The translations under genes were made by a program, and so were the position numbers. The notes beneath the pieces were generated by a model that ran no database searches, had not been told where the DNA came from, and saw only the letters and a list, made by a program, of their open reading frames with translations. Shown one piece after another: positions 1 to 6,878 of a stretch of DNA of 21,490 nucleotides. Numbering within the stretch: position 1 is the stretch's first letter; every line of letters starts with the position of its first letter. This stretch comes from Flavobacterium psychrophilum (GTDB taxonomy: Bacteria; Bacteroidota; Bacteroidia; Flavobacteriales; Flavobacteriaceae), in the NCBI GenBank assembly GCA_945872245.1, contig CAMBZB010000036.1, positions 1-21,490 of the forward strand. Reading direction: 5' to 3'.

Positions 1-1427
1 ATAGCATAATTCTGCCCAATGGGTGGTTTTTGAACTACAATTTTATTTCTGGCTTCAGTATCAATATTCCAAGCTACACCATTGGTTAGCGTCCAACCAT
101 GACCTGTTCCATAGTCTCCTCTATTGTGCAACCCTAAAACAAAACCTGCTATGGTATTTCTCCAAGAAATATTATCAAAAAGCATTCCTTGCCCCCAACG
201 TCTATGTGACTCAGAACTAGTATGGTCACCAGTAGAGGAACAATTGGTAAAAACAATTCCATTAACATCACTTGCTCCATTGGCAACAAATGAATGTCTG
301 CCATCTGAGGCTGTACAATTATTGAAAAGAATATTATTACTATGATCTTCTACGTTAAAATTATATCTCCACCCACCAGAAATTGGACCATGCACCTCAA
401 GAACTTTGGTGTCAATAACTGAACAACGAGTGGCTTCAGCGAATAAAACACCTGAAAAACTCATTCTTAAAGTTGTTACGCCTTTGATCCAAGAATTATC
501 TACACCTACCATATTAATACATGTCTTGACATGGTTTCTACCCTCGACACCGGACGACTCTACAAAAATTCGTAAATTTTCAATACCACATTCTTTTATT
601 TGGCTTGAACCACTATTCTTATAAAGGAATGATTGAGATAGGGATTTGTCTAACACATCGTAAATTGGTGTATCTACTTGAATTTTATTTCCATCAATTT
701 TTGTAATATACCTGTTAAAAACCAAATCTATTTCACCTGGCAGCCAAGGAGTGTCAGTACCTACACCACCATTATCAACTGCTCTTAACCATGCAGTTGT
801 GCTAGGATGTCTTATGATAATATTATCGCCAATGGCAAGACCCGATACATTTTCAACTTCAATAGTTCTGCTACCAGCAGGGATGTAAGGACTAATTATT
901 TTTTTATTAGTTCCTGCAACTTCTGGTTTAAAACCGTTTTTGATATTTGTACCAATAGTAATTAAGGTTCTTTCGATGGGTGTGTTTCCAACACCAATAA
1001 TAACTGTATTTAATGAAGAATCTTGACCATCGCCAGAACCACGAAGTACAACTCCGCCTTTTTTAATGGTTAATACACCACTAACACGATATTCTCCTGG
1101 TGATAATAACAAAGCCCCTCTATGTCCATTATCGTTAGGTGTACGTGCTTCAACTTCGTCAATTGCAGCTTGAATATGTGCTGTATTATCACCAACTATA
1201 GGGCTTATTTGTTTAACAACTGCTACATTTGGTAATGCCGCTTCCCCATTTTTATAACCTGCAAAACTAAAATCAGGAATATGATTACCCTCTTTGTCAG
1301 ATACATAAGTTAACTGATTTAAATTATTATGGAACAATATAGATGAATCAATTTGCGCATAGGTCAAGTTTAATCCTAAGAGAAGGAAATAAATGGAAGA
1401 AAAAATTAGATAATTAGTATTTTTCAC
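1..1427 (-). CDS. Secreted right-handed beta-helix protein, pectate-lyase superfamily fold (C-terminus beyond window)
   Basis: About 475 residues are visible; the C-terminus lies beyond base 1. I place the start at GTG 1427: it opens a signal peptide (KNTNYLIFSSIYFLLLGLNL, then TYAQ) and the next upstream in-frame stop is four codons away. The mature part opens with DFSFAGYKNGEAALP, then IQAAIDEVEA, RGALLLSPGEYRVSG and GVVLRGSGDG, a typical entry into a pectate-lyase-like beta-helix. Further on are GPISGGWRYNF, GRHSFV and SHRRWGQGMLFDNI, all with counterparts in the protein at 1698-4223, so the two are paralogues. It probably acts on, or binds, a polysaccharide in the periplasm or at the cell surface. 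I cannot assign lyase, hydrolase or substrate. Transcription probably starts from the three-repeat promoter at 1465-1510. Confidence is high for the fold, low for the activity. Confidence 0.85.
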   Translation of the reverse strand, partial: MKNTNYLIFSSIYFLLLGLNLTYAQIDSSILFHNNLNQLTYVSDKEGNHIPDFSFAGYKNGEAALPNVAVVKQISPIVGDNTAHIQAAIDEVEARTPNDNGHRGALLLSPGEYRVSGVLTIKKGGVVLRGSGDGQDSSLNTVIIGVGNTPIERTLITIGTNIKNGFKPEVAGTNKKIISPYIPAGSRTIEVENVSGLAIGDNIIIRHPSTTAWLRAVDNGGVGTDTPWLPGEIDLVFNRYITKIDGNKIQVDTPIYDVLDKSLSQSFLYKNSGSSQIKECGIENLRIFVESSGVEGRNHVKTCINMVGVDNSWIKGVTTLRMSFSGVLFAEATRCSVIDTKVLEVHGPISGGWRYNFNVEDHSNNILFNNCTASDGRHSFVANGASDVNGIVFTNCSSTGDHTSSESHRRWGQGMLFDNISWRNTIAGFVLGLHNRGDYGTGHGWTLTNGVAWNIDTEARNKIVVQKPPIGQNYA

Positions 1428-1464
1428 AGGTTGCAATTATAAATTTAGTTTAACAATTATGTTA

Positions 1465-1510
1465 CAAATAAAAATCAAAACGATTAATTATTTATTAATT
1501 ATACATTAAT
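1465..1510 (-). promoter_or_regulatory. Triple ATTAAT operator plus -7-like box, copy 1
   Basis: Read on the minus strand: ATTAAT at 1510-1505, ATTAAT at 1499-1494, ATTAAT at 1488-1483 (starts 11 bp apart), then 10 bp, then TTTATTTG at 1472-1465, one mismatch from the Bacteroidota -7 consensus TAnnTTTG. The box lies 37 bp upstream of the GTG start. The same 46-bp geometry recurs at 4266-4311, 6562-6607 and 12758-12803. I infer a binding site for an activator contacting three successive DNA turns on one face. Confidence 0.75.
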
Positions 1511-1566
1511 GAGTAACTTCACTTGCTATTAGGTCTGACTTTGTTTACTATCCAACGAATCCTAAT

Positions 1567-1601
1567 AAAAAAAGCAAAAAGGATCTCTTTTTGCTTTTTT
1601 T
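1567..1601 (-). terminator. Rho-independent-type terminator after the beta-helix/GH99 genes
   Basis: A perfect 15-bp stem (1567-1581 with 1587-1601) encloses a 5-nt loop; the core is GCAAAAAG / CTTTTTGC extended by A:T pairs that also give a U tract in the minus-strand transcript. It lies about 100 bp after the stop of the gene ending at 1698. It falls inside a decayed fragment of the regulator gene, so it seems to have arisen from former coding sequence. Confidence 0.75.
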
Positions 1602-1690
1602 TATTAAATTCTCAATATGCTTTTTATTGATTTTCTTTTTAGCTCTCGCATTTTGAATTACTTCAAATAATCATTTTTTAGTATTTTAGG
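1569..1690 (-). pseudogene. Remnant of a second copy of the Kelch/SARP regulator C-terminus
   Basis: The minus strand reads PKILKNDY, then after a one-base deletion EVIQNARAKKKINKKHIENL and SKKRSFLLFL. The intact regulator (6879-9491) has PKILKNDYFEV, KKKEINKKHIKHLIK and KKGSFLLNL at roughly residues 725-760. At DNA level, stretches such as AATATGCTTTTTATTGATT are identical to 7242-7260. The frame is broken and no start exists, so this is a scar of a duplicated or rearranged regulator gene. It sits directly after the stop codon of the beta-helix gene. Confidence 0.8.
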
Positions 1691-2517
1691 ATACTGCTTA
1701 ATTTCCTAGTAGTACTATACCATCAATTCTAGTAGTTACACTTCCAGTTTTTAGCCCGTGTATTCTAAACCAATTTATGGCACCCAAATTTGGATTTCCA
1801 ATTTTAGTTGCGGTTGAAGTATTTAATAGAACTAAATTCCAACCATTTACTAAGCCTGTCAGTGTCCAGTTGTACTCATTGGTATCAGGAACTCCAGAAC
1901 TTCCTATTTCTACTTGATTTTTAGTTGTTAACTTGGTCACATCCGAAACATAGTACCAAAATTGTAATGTAGCTCCTGTAGTAGAGCCAACGGTATTGTA
2001 TGCTGGAGAAAACACCCTTGAAAATTCTACAATTTCGGGACCCGTAAATTCAAGACTACTCAAACCCTGCTTTTTATCTACACTGTTAAGAACTGATGTG
2101 CAGTTGCATAAACTCCAATTTGTCTTTGAATCACAATTGTCTAAATAATTTTCGGCACCAATTGCTATTGTTCTATTCGGGGTTACATCTCCAAACCATT
2201 CAACACCTCCTTGCAATAATTTCCATTGAAAATTATTATTCCCTACAGTGCTGGGAGCCGTAATCGCAAATTGGAAAGTTTTTTCTTGACCAGGTAAAAT
2301 AGCATCGGTATCAGACAATTCGACTCTATTAAAACCCCATACCATATTATCTTGCGTATTTTGGCTACCCAACTTATAACCGCTTGCCTTAGTCCAAGTA
2401 GTCGATCCTATATTTTTCATAGTAACATTTACAGTGGTGTTTTGGCTAAGTCCCAGTAAAGCAGGAACATTTTGCTGTGCTATAAACTCTGAACCATTAC
2501 CTGCTGATGTAACTGGA
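1666..2517 (-). repeat. 852-bp direct repeat, copy A (820 bp coding module plus 32-bp tail)
   Basis: Positions 1698-2517 encode the NBR1-Ig plus jelly-roll-like module of the beta-helix protein and match 4381-5200 with equal length (820 bp) and only scattered substitutions. I count about 28 amino-acid differences over about 266 residues. The 32 bp after the stop codon (1666-1697) also match 4349-4380, without a net gap, and this tail derives from the regulator gene. Homology stops abruptly at the N-terminal border of the module. Confidence 0.9.
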
Positions 2518-4223
2518 ACAGTGGGTGATAAAAGTTTGCCATTTCCAGCCCAACTTGCCAATTTGGTATAAATATTTCCAGTTCTTTGATCAGCTATTGT
2601 GATGTTTGAAACTGCTGCGCTTCCAAGCCTGTCTTCTAATTGTTTGAAATACAGACTTCGTGTATTCACATGGACACCAGCGGGCCCTGATTTTTCCCAA
2701 TATCCACGAAAAACAAAACCGGGCTTAAGTGCGGGGCTAACACTATGTACTTTTTCTGCACCAATACTTCCAATTAAAAAATTTTGAGATCCCCTAGAGG
2801 CGTCATTTGTATAACGAGCGCATTCGAGATTCCAACCAACCGTTTGTGCTCCACAAAAACCATGACCATTAGATAAATCAAAAAGATTAATTGCCATAGT
2901 AGAATTAGTTGATTTTATATTATCGAACAATGTTCCCGTAGCCCAACGATGATGGGGGCCCAATGCACTCAGTCCGTTTGCGCTATAGCAATCAACAAAC
3001 ACATTGGGACCAGGTATTCTGGCGTGAGTCACAAAATCATGTCGACCGTAAGCGGAATAACAACGTTGAAAAAGAACGCGTGTAGAACCTGCATCCAAGC
3101 AAAAACTATAACGCCATCCACCATCTATAGGTCCTCTTGGATCAATATAGGCACATTCTTGAACGGTAACATTCATCACTCCCCAACTCATTACAGCTGC
3201 TTCGGATGTGCGAGTTACTGTAACACCATGAATCCAACAATTATCCACAAAACGGGGTCTTATCCCTACCCGCAATCTATTTCCATTACCTGATACCCCA
3301 GGACTACCTCCATCTTCAATACCCACGATACGCAACTCTTCAACACCGCATTTGTTTAATCGGCCGGTTGTAGTGTATTTTTTTATTTCTCCTCCACCAT
3401 ATCCGGTCTTCATAGGTTGCACTACTGAACAGTCGATGGTGATTGTATTACCGTTTTTCGCAATTATTTTACGTTTAAATCCAATATTGTAATTTCCTGT
3501 TGTCCAATAATCCGTCGGATCAGTAATATATCCATTTACGTCCACTTTGAGGTCCGAAAACCATGTGGCATTGGGAGTAAATCTTACCATTATATTATCT
3601 CCTACAGCATAACTACTTGCATCGGCCACTGTAAATGTTTTTGCACCAGTTCCAACATAAGCATCGGTAATTCGTGTCAAATTAGTCTCGGATGTTGATT
3701 GAGAAACTGGCTCGAGGATTATCATGGTATGATTCTTAGCAAAATCTGAGTAAAGAATTGTTCCATCAGCTCCCTGACCTTCGCCACGTAAAACTACTCC
3801 GCTGGCCCAAATTCTCAATGCATCACCCATTCCATCAGAAAGCACAGGAATAGTTCCATCATTCAATCTGTAAGTCCCTTTTTTAAGCAATACTGCTCCT
3901 CTAAATCCATTAGCATCAAGAGGCATATTACAAACCTGGTCAATAGCTGCCTGAATTCGAGTTCTGTCTTCGCCTGAAGGGGTTGGGTCCAATGTGATTT
4001 TTACTGGCACTTCTCCTACCGGTACTCCGACAGCTCCATCCATATAGCCAACATTCGAAAAATCGGGAAGGATATTATTTTCATTTGTCTCGAAATTATT
4101 TGCATAGTTCGCATAAACTAGTTTTCCGTTTGTGCCAGGATAAACTAAATCTGATTGTTGAGAATAACAAGTTAAAGCAGCTAAAAATTGAAATGCTAAA
4201 AAAAGTTGTTTGATTTTCGTCAT
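1698..4223 (-). CDS. Secreted beta-helix protein with C-terminal NBR1-Ig and jelly-roll-like module
   Basis: I take ATG 4223 as the start because MTKIKQLFLAFQFLAALTCYSQ is a clean signal peptide; an upstream TTG at 4280 would only add a poor 19-residue leader. The protein is 841 residues. Residues about 40-540 form a pectate-lyase-like right-handed beta-helix: DFSNVGYMDGAVGVP, IQAAIDQV, RGAVLLKKGTYR, GVVLRGEGQG, GPIDGGWRYSF, GRHDFV, GPHHRWATGTLFDNI, GHGFCGAQTVGWN. Residues about 573-670 resemble an NBR1 central-domain-like Ig fold (MKNIGSTTWTKASGYKLGSQ, ILPGQEKTFQF, FQWKLLQGGVEWFG). The last 170 residues look like a carbohydrate-binding jelly roll (LQFWYYVSD, VNGWNLVLL, INWFRI). That tail is nearly identical to the tail of the GH99-like protein. 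It is paralogous to the protein at 1-1427. A polysaccharide role is likely; catalysis is not shown. Expression probably starts at 4266-4311. Confidence 0.88.
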   Translation of the reverse strand: MTKIKQLFLAFQFLAALTCYSQQSDLVYPGTNGKLVYANYANNFETNENNILPDFSNVGYMDGAVGVPVGEVPVKITLDPTPSGEDRTRIQAAIDQVCNMPLDANGFRGAVLLKKGTYRLNDGTIPVLSDGMGDALRIWASGVVLRGEGQGADGTILYSDFAKNHTMIILEPVSQSTSETNLTRITDAYVGTGAKTFTVADASSYAVGDNIMVRFTPNATWFSDLKVDVNGYITDPTDYWTTGNYNIGFKRKIIAKNGNTITIDCSVVQPMKTGYGGGEIKKYTTTGRLNKCGVEELRIVGIEDGGSPGVSGNGNRLRVGIRPRFVDNCWIHGVTVTRTSEAAVMSWGVMNVTVQECAYIDPRGPIDGGWRYSFCLDAGSTRVLFQRCYSAYGRHDFVTHARIPGPNVFVDCYSANGLSALGPHHRWATGTLFDNIKSTNSTMAINLFDLSNGHGFCGAQTVGWNLECARYTNDASRGSQNFLIGSIGAEKVHSVSPALKPGFVFRGYWEKSGPAGVHVNTRSLYFKQLEDRLGSAAVSNITIADQRTGNIYTKLASWAGNGKLLSPTVPVTSAGNGSEFIAQQNVPALLGLSQNTTVNVTMKNIGSTTWTKASGYKLGSQNTQDNMVWGFNRVELSDTDAILPGQEKTFQFAITAPSTVGNNNFQWKLLQGGVEWFGDVTPNRTIAIGAENYLDNCDSKTNWSLCNCTSVLNSVDKKQGLSSLEFTGPEIVEFSRVFSPAYNTVGSTTGATLQFWYYVSDVTKLTTKNQVEIGSSGVPDTNEYNWTLTGLVNGWNLVLLNTSTATKIGNPNLGAINWFRIHGLKTGSVTTRIDGIVLLGN

Positions 4224-4265
4224 GAGAATATGTATTAAGTTTAATGTATTATGTATTAATTTTTG

Positions 4266-4311
4266 TAAATATAAAAGCAATGAATTAATTTTTTATTAAT
4301 TAAGGATTAAT
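4266..4311 (-). promoter_or_regulatory. Triple ATTAAT operator plus -7-like box, copy 2
   Basis: On the minus strand: ATTAAT at 4311-4306, ATTAAT at 4300-4295, ATTAAT at 4289-4284, then 10 bp, then TATATTTA at 4273-4266 (one mismatch from TAnnTTTG). The box is 42 bp upstream of ATG 4223. All three repeats are perfect, as in copy 1. It lies between the GH99-like gene stop (4381) and the beta-helix gene start, so the downstream gene can be transcribed separately. Confidence 0.75.
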
Positions 4312-4348
4312 TTGAAAAGTTATTTAATTAAAAATGCCAATAATTAAT

Positions 4349-5200
4349 AATAATCATTTTTGAGTATTTCAGGCTTATACTTAATTTCCTAGAAGTCCTA
4401 TATCATCAATTCTAGTAGTTACGCTTCCATTCTTTAGCCCGTAAATTCTAAACCAATTTATGGCACCCAAATTTGGATTTCCAATTTTAGTTGCGGTTGA
4501 AGTATTTAATTGAACTAAATTCCAACCATTTACTAAGCCTGTCAGTGTCCAGTTGTACTCATTAGTGTCAGGAACCCCAGAACTCCCTATTTCTACTTTA
4601 TTTTTAGTTGTTAACTTCGACACATCCGAAACATAGTACCAAAATTGTAATGTAGCTCCTGTGGTAGAGCCAAGGGTATTGTATGCAGGAGAAAACACCC
4701 TTGAAAATTCTATAATTTCGGGACCCGTAAATTCAAGACTACTCAAACCCTGCTTTTTATCTACACTGTTAAGAACTAACGTGCAGTTGCATAAACTCCA
4801 ATTTGTCTTTGAATCACAATCGTCTATATAATTTTCGGCGCCAATTGCTATTGTTTTATTTGGGGTTAGCCCCCCAAACCATTCAACACCTTCTTTTATT
4901 AATTTCCATTGAAAATTATTATTTCCTACAATATTTGGAGCAGTAATTTCAAATTGGAAAGTTTTTTCTTGACCAGGCAATATAGCATCGGTATCAGACA
5001 ACTCGACTCTACTAAAACCCCATACCGTATTATCTTGCGTATTTTGGCTACCCAACTTATAACCACTTGCCTTAGTCCATGTAGTTAATCCTATATTTTT
5101 CATAGTAACATTTACAGTGGCGTTTTGGTTAAGTCTAAGGAGAGCAGGAACATTTTGCTGTGCTATAAACTCAGCACCATTACCTGCTAATGTAACTGGA
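4349..5200 (-). repeat. 852-bp direct repeat, copy B
   Basis: This is the partner of 1666-2517. Positions 4381-5200 encode the C-terminal module of the GH99-like protein. Positions 4349-4380 carry the same 32-bp post-stop tail, which still resembles regulator codons PKILKNDY in decayed form. Beyond 4349 similarity to the other copy is lost. Confidence 0.9.
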
Positions 5201-6480
5201 GGTGTAAGCGGAATATCACTAGTTAAAGGAATGGTTCCATCCAACATTTTCTGGGTTTGATCCGCTAATTTCAAATACCAGTCACTAGGTAAATTAAGGC
5301 CATCAATATCTAAAGATACAAGTATATCTTGAGCTTGAACAGGTAGTTTTGCTTTTGTCTCGGTTATTTTAAACATGGCAGTGCCCTCATCAACTTCATC
5401 AAACATGGCTACATAAATAAATTTTACACCCGCTTGCACAGCATTATACGCCTGACGCCAATAAAATTGACCCCCATTACGTTTTGTCGGGTTTAATGTT
5501 TCGTTTTTTAAATTAAGCCAAGAAAATCCTGGCCAAATAACGGGCATATAGTCTTTATTAATAGTGTTACACGCTGCTAAATCCGGCACTATATTATTGG
5601 TTTTGAAACTATCCGCACCACTATTAGTGGAATACCTTCCCACAGACCATGGACTAATCATATCTAAAGAGTTATAGACAGCTGTCCATCCCACACCCGT
5701 TTCTGAAGCACCACTTCGTGTTCTCCATCCTTCAGGTACCCCACCCATAACATAAGCACGGTATTTGGGAGCTGCATTGGTCTTGAAATAATCAATTATG
5801 GCTTGAGATGTCGCCGTTGTTAAACCACGGTCTTTAAAACCAATACCCCAAATAGCTACTACTGGTTTTCCATTCTGTTTTACATATTCCGGCTTGTTTA
5901 ATATATCATACGTATCAACAAGATATTCCCAATCTGCTACAATTTTTGCATACATGGTAGCATCAGTTATATTTCCACCTATTGATACATCATACATAAC
6001 TGCAAACTTTCGGTTGTATTCTGTGGCCGAAGTCATTACATTTTGCAATACTTTGTTTTTTGCTCCAAATGAACCTGAAGTTTGAAGGTCTACAGCACTT
6101 AAAAAACGTTGCAAATAAATACCATACACGTTGTAGTTGCTCATCCACTCAAAATGTTTGCGTGTTGTGCTTAAACTATAGGAAGAAAATAATTGTGCCG
6201 TTGAGCCATCAGCATTGGTCATATTAGTATTAAATTTATCTGTATATTCAGACATATCTGGCCACATATCTACAGTTAAATTTGCGGCGTCGGGAGTAGC
6301 GCCACTCTCAAACCAATGATTCCATGGATTGTTTGTATTAGAACCATCTCCAGGAGCTAAAAACCATCCTTGATACCCCATCATCACTTTGTAATCAAGT
6401 TGGTTTTGTGAAGAGATTGAATTTGAATAGGTTATTGTTAAAAACAATATAAAAAAGGATACAATTTTTTTTGAGTTCAT
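4381..6480 (-). CDS. Secreted GH71/GH99-like glycoside hydrolase with NBR1-Ig and jelly-roll-like module
   Basis: 699 residues starting at ATG 6480 with signal peptide MNSKKIVSFFILFLTITYSN, cleaved probably near SSQ. Residues about 28-410 match the GH71/GH99-like family: MMGYQGWFLAPGDGS near residue 34, then NPWNHWF, WPDMSEY, FEWMSNYNVYGIYLQRFLSA, YVMGGVPEGWRTR and, near residue 360, MFDEVDEGTAMFK, whose acidic residues are plausible catalytic groups. Known relatives cut alpha-linked polymers (GH99 endo-alpha-mannosidic, GH71 alpha-1,3-glucan); the substrate here is not determined. Residues about 430-699 are the shared NBR1-Ig and jelly-roll-like module, almost the same as in the beta-helix protein downstream, which suggests common targeting. 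The gene follows its own three-repeat promoter (6562-6607). Confidence 0.88.
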   Translation of the reverse strand: MNSKKIVSFFILFLTITYSNSISSQNQLDYKVMMGYQGWFLAPGDGSNTNNPWNHWFESGATPDAANLTVDMWPDMSEYTDKFNTNMTNADGSTAQLFSSYSLSTTRKHFEWMSNYNVYGIYLQRFLSAVDLQTSGSFGAKNKVLQNVMTSATEYNRKFAVMYDVSIGGNITDATMYAKIVADWEYLVDTYDILNKPEYVKQNGKPVVAIWGIGFKDRGLTTATSQAIIDYFKTNAAPKYRAYVMGGVPEGWRTRSGASETGVGWTAVYNSLDMISPWSVGRYSTNSGADSFKTNNIVPDLAACNTINKDYMPVIWPGFSWLNLKNETLNPTKRNGGQFYWRQAYNAVQAGVKFIYVAMFDEVDEGTAMFKITETKAKLPVQAQDILVSLDIDGLNLPSDWYLKLADQTQKMLDGTIPLTSDIPLTPPVTLAGNGAEFIAQQNVPALLRLNQNATVNVTMKNIGLTTWTKASGYKLGSQNTQDNTVWGFSRVELSDTDAILPGQEKTFQFEITAPNIVGNNNFQWKLIKEGVEWFGGLTPNKTIAIGAENYIDDCDSKTNWSLCNCTLVLNSVDKKQGLSSLEFTGPEIIEFSRVFSPAYNTLGSTTGATLQFWYYVSDVSKLTTKNKVEIGSSGVPDTNEYNWTLTGLVNGWNLVQLNTSTATKIGNPNLGAINWFRIYGLKNGSVTTRIDDIGLLGN

Positions 6481-6561
6481 AAATAATATAATTATAGTTG
6501 GAATATTTTAAATAAGGAAAAATACAATATAAATATCATCACTACGCTTGGAGAATATTTA

Positions 6562-6607
6562 CAATAATAACACATAATGCTTAATAATACATTAATAAAG
6601 CATTAAT
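6562..6607 (-). promoter_or_regulatory. Triple ATTAAT operator plus -7-like box, copy 3
   Basis: On the minus strand: ATTAAT at 6607-6602, ATTAAT at 6596-6591, ATTAAG at 6585-6580, then 10 bp, then TATTATTG at 6569-6562 (one mismatch from TAnnTTTG). The gene-proximal repeat has one mismatch. The box lies about 80 bp upstream of ATG 6480. The N5 spacers (GCTTT and GTATT) resemble those of copy 4 more than those of copies 1 and 2. Confidence 0.75.
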
Positions 6608-6614
6608 GTCCGCG

Positions 6615-6651
6615 AAAGTTTATTGAAATTCGTTTCAATAAACTTTTTTTT
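6615..6651 (+). terminator. 14-bp perfect hairpin with TTCG loop and plus-strand T tract
   Basis: AAAGTTTATTGAAA (6615-6628) pairs with 6633-6646 around loop TTCG, followed by a T run to 6650. The T tract serves plus-strand transcripts, yet no plus-strand gene lies upstream. Reading on the minus strand it would form 230 nt after the regulator stop, but with only three U before CGCGG. It may be bidirectional and insulate the adjacent operator (6562-6607) from regulator-gene readthrough. Confidence 0.6.
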
Positions 6652-6878
6652 ATTTATGCAAAATTCGAAAAAAGCATTGTCTAACGTTTAGAAGTCTTCA
6701 AACTATTATATGGGATAAAATAAGCAAAGATTTAAATGTAAAGGCTATGGACAATTGTTTATAGCAAATAACAAATCTTTTTCGGATTCAAACAAAGAAA
6801 TTTTGTTTAAGAATTGAGTCATTGGCAAAACACCAAATCAAGAAATTCTTTAAAATCCTTTTTTGGACTATCCTAAAT
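6652..6878. other. Intergenic stretch after the regulator gene
   Basis: Together with the hairpin and operator to its left it makes up the 398-bp gap between the regulator stop and the GH99-like start. I see no supported reading frame, repeat or further hairpin here. Confidence 0.5.

Noticed and set aside
23..624. Three plus-strand open frames across the left end
   Set aside because: They lie opposite the beta-helix gene, whose minus-strand frame is continuous with clear family motifs; no plus-strand signals support them.
2599..3293. Plus-strand frames inside the beta-helix gene
   Set aside because: Antisense shadows of a well-supported gene.
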